Below, in pieces: positions 50,400 to 64,000 of a stretch of 64,000 bases of DNA (the stretch's first letter is position 1; each line of letters opens with the position of its first letter). A program made the translations under genes and the position numbers. The notes beneath the pieces are model-generated. The model searched no databases, was not told the origin of the DNA, and saw only the letters and a program-made list of their open reading frames with translations. The DNA comes from Boletus sp. NGJ (Eukaryota; Basidiomycota; Agaricomycetes; Boletales; Boletaceae), in contig JAGTXK010000038.1 in the NCBI GenBank assembly GCA_019096195.1, positions 124,001 to 188,000 on the forward strand, read 5' to 3'.

Positions 50400-53300
50400 A
50401 CATTGAACCCACATGTGCAGCTAAGGAGATTCACCTCAATGCATTCACTCTTTCCAACCCCAAATCTCTCTTGCCCTTCATCTCCTTAGTCTCCTACCAA
50501 ATTCCACCCTTTTCCACACTCATAGATTCAGACTCCTCTAACTGTTTTATAAATACTTCATTCATTAATAAAAATAAACTTTCAACCTATCCCATCCCTC
50601 TGCTCCAGCTCCATCTCTTCAATGGAACTACCAACAGTACGATCACCCAAGCCATTAATCTCTCAGTCCGCTTTGCAACTGGTGACATCACCCCAACAAC
50701 TCTCTATGTCACTCTGCTGGACTCTGCCTGTTCTATTGTACTAGGACATAACTGACTCATCCACCACAATCTGTTAATTGACTGGGTCATGAGCAGTATC
50801 ACATTCCGTTCATTTGAGCAGCATTTGCCAGCAACCCCGAGCTTCCCTCCACAGCCTCCAGAATTCCTTCCTCTAGCTGGCACCACACCAGATCCACCAT
50901 GTTTCTCCAACTGCAAAGCTCTGCCCATCATGCTCATTAGTGCCCCAGCATTTGTGCTAGCTTGTCACCTTAAGGGCTCTGTTCAATTTAGCTTGCAACT
51001 CCATCCCCAGGAGAGTGACCTCTGCTCTGCTTCCACCACTCCCCCAGAACCAGTCAACCTTTCCAGTATTCCTCTGGAATACCATGACTTTTTCAAAGTT
51101 TTCAGCAAGAGTAAGGCTTTCCAGCTTGCCCCACACTGGGAACATGATCTAAAGATTGACCTAAAGGAAGGAGCCTCTCCTCTCTTGGGAACTACCTACT
51201 CTCTATCCACCTCTGAACTCGGCTCTCTTCATATCTTCCTTAATGAACACCTAGCTATGGGCTTCATCCGACCCTCTTCCTCTGCCCATGCCACCCCAGT
51301 CCTCTTCATCCGCAAGAAGGATGGTTCACTCCACCTTTGCGTCAACTTCCAAGAACTTAATAAGATCACAAAGAAAGACCGCTACCCACTCCTCCATATC
51401 TCTGACCTCCTGAACGCTCTGAGCCACACAAAGATATATATCAAAATTGATCTCTGGCATGCCTACCATCTGGTCCACATTGCCGATGGAGACAAATGGA
51501 AAACTTCCTTCTGAATGTGCTACGGCTCCTATGAGTGGCTGGTAATGCCCTTTGGCCTTACCAACACCCCCACAGCTTTCCAACAGTTTGTCAATACTGT
51601 ATTTGCAGATCTTCTAGATGTTGGCATAATTGTCTACTTAGACAACATCCTGATCTCCTCCGCAGATAAAACTGCTCACAGAGATCATGTCTGGGAAGTC
51701 CTCTGACAACTCTGCAAATATGGCCTTTACACAAAACCCAAGAAGTGTGAATGGTCTGCTGACACTATGGAGTACCTTGGCTACATCATCACACCCTCCA
51801 GTCTTACTATGTCTTCGGACAAAGTCAAGGCCATGTAGAACTGGCCAGAACCTCATAAAGTCAAGAATGTTCAGTCTTTCCTCGGATTTGCTAACTTCTA
51901 CTGGTGTTTTATCACCAATTATTCCAATATTGTTATTCCACTCACCCAATTGACCCACAAAGGTATTCCTTGGGTCTTCAGAGATGACTGTCGATCTACC
52001 TTCCTTTCATTAAAAGAAGCCTTCACCACTGCTCCCATTCTTACTGAAAGGAACTTGCAATGGACGAAAGAAAGAACCTAAACCCAATATCTGAAGCGTT
52101 GCTAACTAAAGCAATATGCGACAGAGAGAAAGGCAATTTCAAGGCTAGGCGAAACATGGTACTCTACCGGCTACTTATATACTACCGGTAGTGGTGCACG
52201 GACCGTGCTATGCTATGACGTCATAGGGTACTGGGTATGACATCACAGGAACAGGGAAATGTTAGTGTCCAATGGCGAAAAGGAGGAAACGATGGAATGA
52301 GATGCGTGTGGTATGCGCATGTAAGTGAAATGTAGTCCGGAGCGCTCTAGGCGTGGCTACGTGTGATATATCTAAAGGGGTACTAATAGATAGGAATGGA
52401 GGCGAGAAGCGAAAGAAGAAATGAAAGGATGATGCGTAAGGCATCGCATGGGGTGATCGTTGGATCTGGTATCGAGACGGGATCGTATCGGGTGATAGAT
52501 CGGGTCTTGTCTACGTCTAGGGGTTGTGATCTGATGTTCGCCTGATCAGTACTTGGGTTAATCTAGCGTGGGCTTGATTAGTACTTGGCGGTGCGAGGGA
52601 TGATCTATGGCATGGGCCGGGGATCGGGGATCGAGCGGGGGATTCGAGGATCTGGAGGCGAGCTCCTGATTAGTACTTGTGTAGCGTACCGAGCACTGCG
52701 TCAGGTACGGTCTACGGGGTGACGTGCGTGTAACGAGCGTATACGTGACAAAGGGGTTATTGTCATCGTACGGCGTTATGTCACGTGATGTGGCTACCGA
52801 GCGCTGCATCAGGTAGATCCACGGGGGAAGGCATAGTTTATAGGCGTGCGGGCCTGTGTGGATACCGAGCGCTGCTTCAGGTATGTCCACGGGGTGTGGC
52901 AGTTTAGAGGCGTGCGGGCCTGTGCTTGTGGCAGTGAATGCCGGGTTTAGCTGTGAGGCTACTTGGTGTCGTAGTGTAGCGGGTATGACGAGGGTACGGC
53001 TAGTGAAAGCGTACGTGGGTGTATGCAGTTGTGTGGTGTATCGTATGGGGGAGGATACGGTGAGTGACTACTCTAGGTGTGTGCGAGGTTAGGCTAGGAT
53101 GGAGTTTGGGTGAGAGTAGGCGAATGTATCGTCTATAGGTAGTGCGAGAGCGTAGGTAGGGGTGCTAATAAATAGGTGGTATAATTGGTGATCATTTCAC
53201 TTACCCATTGGGCTCCAGATGCTCTGATGATTATAGAAACTGACACCTCTGACTATGCCATCACCAGGATTCTTTCCATCTGCTGTCCAGATGAAGAACT

Positions 53301-53565
53301 CCAGCCTGTCACCTTCTTTTCACAGATGCTCACTACTCCAGAGCTCAATTACAACACACATGGCAAGGAGCTCCTCACCATCCATAAGTCCTTCCGGGCT
53401 TGGCAACACTATCTCGAAGGCTCTGGCACTCTGATCAATGTCATTACCAACCACAAGAACTTAGAGTACTTCACTACCTCAAAACTCCTGATCCACCAGC
53501 AAGCCCGGTGGTCGGAGTTCCTCTCCCAATTCCACATGATCGCCTGCTTTCACCCTGGATGACTT
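50400..53565 (+). pseudogene. pol region of element B (PR, RT, RNase H)
   Basis: Protease-like text lies near 50500-50750. Reverse transcriptase has RKKDGSLHLCVNFQELNKIT (near 51310) and YLDNILISS (near 51640). RNase H has IIETDTSDYAI and a LNYNTHGKELLTI stretch (near 53240-53370). The part is broken and split by the solo LTR at 52045-53199. No integrase is present. Confidence 0.85.
52045..53199. repeat. solo LTR of a third family with perfect 5-bp target duplication
   Basis: The block starts TGAAAGGAAC and ends GATCATTTCA, with inverted ends TGAAA/TTTCA, 1155 bases. CTTAC lies directly on both sides (52040-52044 and 53200-53204), as left by an integrase with a 5-base stagger. It has no coding content. 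Inside are three copies of TACCGAGCGCTGC-TCAGGTA (starting near 52687, 52795 and 52863), followed by CCACGGGG-like text. It inserted after element B, and the intact duplication suggests it is the youngest insertion here. Confidence 0.85.
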
Positions 53566-53782
53566 GGTGCGAAACCTAATGCCCTTACTAGATGCTGGGA
53601 CATCTATCCCAAAGACAGGGATAAGGACTATGCTCGCGTCAACCCACACAATTTCTGCCCCATCTTTACACAGGAATAGCTCGCTTCTTCCCTCCATGCT
53701 ACTTATCTTGCAGCTCCAGTACTCCGGGCTAGCACCCTTATTGATATACAGTATATGAAGTCAACACTTCACTTTGTAAATC

Positions 53783-53910
53783 ATTAGGATTAGGATTGGG
53801 ACTGGGACTGGGATTAGGATTAGGATTAGGATTAATAGAATTAATATTTGATTGAATTTGAAATTAGAATTGGCTTGAAATTGCATTAGATTAGGATTAG
53901 GATTAGGATT
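53783..53910. repeat. GGATTA simple repeats
   Basis: GGATTA-type hexamers occur at 53783-53841, mixed with GGGACT, and again at 53886-53910. They resemble but are not the canonical TTAGGG telomere unit. They mark the broken end of element B. Confidence 0.8.
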
Positions 53911-53917
53911 GCTAAGC

Positions 53918-54145
53918 TACTATGGAAGCACTATGTATACTATGGCATCACTATGACCACTATGGAAGTACTATGAGAATACTATGAGACACTATGAGAC
54001 ACTATAAGAATATTATGACCACTATGAAAGTACTATGAGAAAACTATGACAGACTATGGCCACACTATGAACAGACTATGAGACACTGTCATAGTACTAT
54101 CAAACCACTATCCAGTTGGACCCTCACTATGAGCACTATGTTACT
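53918..54145. repeat. ACTATG-based minisatellite
   Basis: ACTATG recurs about twenty times with spacers of 4-9 bases (ACTATGAGAC, ACTATGACC, ACTATGGAAGT). The array is irregular, not a fixed period. Confidence 0.8.
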
Positions 54146-54173
54146 GGACAGTTAGTCCTGTTTTTACTGATGT

Positions 54174-54524
54174 TCATTGCACAGCACATCTTGCCTCTCT
54201 AGGAGGGAGCCAATCTTCATCCACAGGATTGCCACCAGCACTGATTGCAAGGTCAACAAGCTGCATGCAAAATTCATCATCATCCATGTCTGCAAATGTC
54301 ATGTCTGAGCTTGCCTCTGACTCATCATCAGGATCATCCCAATCTGCAATGAACTTGAGGCAATCAAAAACAGTCAGACATTCCCAATCAAGATTCAAGT
54401 CTGAATCCAAGTCAACTTGAAAATTGATTTGAGTACCTGGCTCAGATGTGCAAGAACATGTCCTTGCTTGTTTTGACTGCTGACCTTCACTGTCAGACGT
54501 GCTCAGGGATGACAAGGATTCCAT
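54174..54524 (-). CDS. acidic 116-residue open frame, possibly a transposon protein fragment
   Basis: The frame begins MESLSSLSTSDSEG and ends REARCAVQ-stop. It is very acidic in the middle (DWDDPDDESEASSD, ADMDDDEFCMQLVDLA) with a closing NPVDEDWLPP. The style recalls the N-terminal part of basidiomycete DDE transposases, but no catalytic domain follows. It sits at the right border of the repeat island, which fits a transposon remnant. A host gene cannot be excluded. Confidence 0.4.
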   Translation of the reverse strand: MESLSSLSTSDSEGQQSKQARTCSCTSEPGTQINFQVDLDSDLNLDWECLTVFDCLKFIADWDDPDDESEASSDMTFADMDDDEFCMQLVDLAISAGGNPVDEDWLPPREARCAVQ

Positions 54525-55390
54525 GTCAGCAACACTGATGATCTTTTTGTTTCATAGACCATTTGTATTGCATGTTACTGCATGTTTTCAAGGGTGCCCA
54601 CATGGCATTTTGGCTTTGTGTGAGTCACACCCTGATTCAAATGTCAGACTTGCTCATTTTTTCACACTCCTCACAGTCTGACATATCATATTCTGACAAC
54701 ATGAACCTGTCATGTGTGGCAATCCCTACTGATTCTGCATTGTCCAGCATTTTTAACTTTTTTCGGGGGTGGCCAAATTTTGGGGGTCAAATTTTCGAAA
54801 ACTTAATCTTTTATAATTTGGCTCATGCAGCTTGTACTATTGGGTCCTAAATATGCTTGTTATATAGTTTGTAGCCTTCAGAATGTTGTGACGAGTGTGT
54901 AAAATTCGACGACTGAAATTGTCGTCTTTGTCTGTCCGCAACTGTAGCATACCTCATTGTTCCGACAAGTCCGACATACGGAGATACTACTATATATAAT
55001 TATCTCTTTTTTCGACTCTTTTTGTGATGTGGATGCCCGCTCGCCGGCTCCCTAGTAGTACTTACTACAGGATAGTAGGTGAGTATCATTATCGCAAACG
55101 CAACCTGGGCCAAATTCCCCGACGCATGCGAACGTCGTACCCCGCGTTACAGTCGACAACATTCTCACACATAAGAAGCTAGGTCTCAATATTGGACATC
55201 GCCCCGTCGGCTCCATTGATCATACATTTCGTTTCCAAACGATCATGACCTCAGAAAACATCCAATCAATTCATCTACCAAAAAAAAAGGCACGTCCGTG
55301 AGCATATCAAACAACACCACGAAGAAAGTGCGCTCACAGTACAGTTGCTATAAACCTGGGCTGCCACGACCTACGCAAACCAGGTTCTTC
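54525..55390. other. intergenic, right border of the repeat island
   Basis: No gene is seen. GGGGGTGGCCAAATTTTGGG with GGTCAAATTTTCG near 54765-54800 looks like the subterminal part of a DNA transposon, but I could not find its inverted partner. From about 54880 the base mix again resembles host sequence. Confidence 0.4.
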
Positions 55391-62989
<7,599 letters not shown>

Positions 62990-63237
62990 TTTATAGAAAT
63001 GAAAGGTCGACTTCTCAGTGAGTGTTCATTACACAGTACTGGAAAGTCACGAAATCCGAGTCGGTGCGGCAGTCGGGCGTGTTGGGCGCGTGATTTCCTT
63101 TTTTGATTTACCCCTATCATGCATGGAAATGGTACATAGCACAACTCAGCCTGTTACAAGTCACCCTCACGGATGAACTATGCGCAATAGTATATTGTGA
63201 TTGGCGCTTGACATACTTTCGGATAATCTACCCTCTA

Positions 63238-64000
<763 letters not shown>

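Larger units (their letters stand above)
48383..53780 (+). mobile_element. element B: 3'-truncated Ty3/Gypsy element
   Basis: The 5' LTR (48383-48952) is followed by gag-like and pol-like regions in the plus direction up to the RNase H part near 53560. Integrase and a 3' LTR are not seen, and recognisable sequence ends near 53780, where simple repeats begin. It is a fossil with at least eight breaks. A solo LTR of a third family splits its RNase H part (52045-53199). Its 5' LTR starts only 24 bases after element A ends. Confidence 0.88.

Noticed and set aside
53783-53910. An interstitial telomere
   Set aside because: The unit is GGATTA with many GGGACT variants, not a clean TTAGGG array, and host genes continue on both sides.

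Overview
This window looks like nuclear DNA of a basidiomycete fungus, most likely an Agaricomycete. Genes are split by many short GT-AG introns of about 40-60 bases, intergenic gaps are small, and pyrimidine tracts lie before start codons. The protein set fits: a Kre9/KNH-type GPI protein, an adenylating A-T-R reductase, a UbiA prenyltransferase and a ferric reductase, beside housekeeping genes and Ty3/Gypsy chromovirus relics. All gene models were read by eye from reading frames and splice signals, so internal exon edges are approximate unless stated.

Layout. Positions 1-2434 hold decayed short-chain dehydrogenase (SDR) sequence: one clear pseudogene and, at the window edge, a fainter possible second copy. 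Positions 3343-8959 carry two plus-strand genes: a large lineage-specific Pro/Ser-rich protein of about 1160 residues with an F-box-like segment, and a small secreted Ser/Thr-rich GPI-type protein. At 9320-11710 lies an adenylate-forming reductase on the minus strand that seems to lack most of its adenylation domain. It stands back to back with an intact mitochondrial dihydrolipoamide dehydrogenase (12369-14297). About 2.2 kb without a gene follows.

From 16504 to 35094 all well-supported genes are on the minus strand: a chromodomain/coiled-coil/zinc-finger protein, an F-box/WD40 protein, a ferric reductase, a UbiA prenyltransferase and an AGC-type protein kinase. One weak plus-strand gene candidate sits at 26081-26459. 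A 780-bp element with 29-bp terminal inverted repeats lies at 35421-36202.

Positions 38091-54850 are a repeat island: an inverted repeat, clusters of GGGAATTCCC palindromes, a 128-bp tandem repeat, a broken chromovirus with both LTRs (element A, 39507-48358), and a second, 3'-truncated Gypsy element (element B, 48383 to about 53780). A solo LTR of B's own family sits inside A, and a solo LTR of a third family with a perfect 5-bp duplication sits inside B. GGATTA and ACTATG simple repeats and an acidic open frame close the island.

Housekeeping genes resume at 55391 with a very large BEACH/WD40 protein on the minus strand, followed by the C-terminal part of triosephosphate isomerase, which runs off the right edge.

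The genes do not form one obvious pathway. Lipoamide dehydrogenase and triosephosphate isomerase are central carbon enzymes, the BEACH and F-box/WD40 proteins serve membrane traffic and protein turnover, and the ferric reductase serves iron uptake. I see no complete biosynthetic cluster, no RNA gene, no CRISPR array and no convincing novel defence system. The most unusual structures are the zinc-knuckle region downstream of pol in element A, the chromodomain plus zinc-finger architecture, and the small TIR element with repeated internal hairpins.
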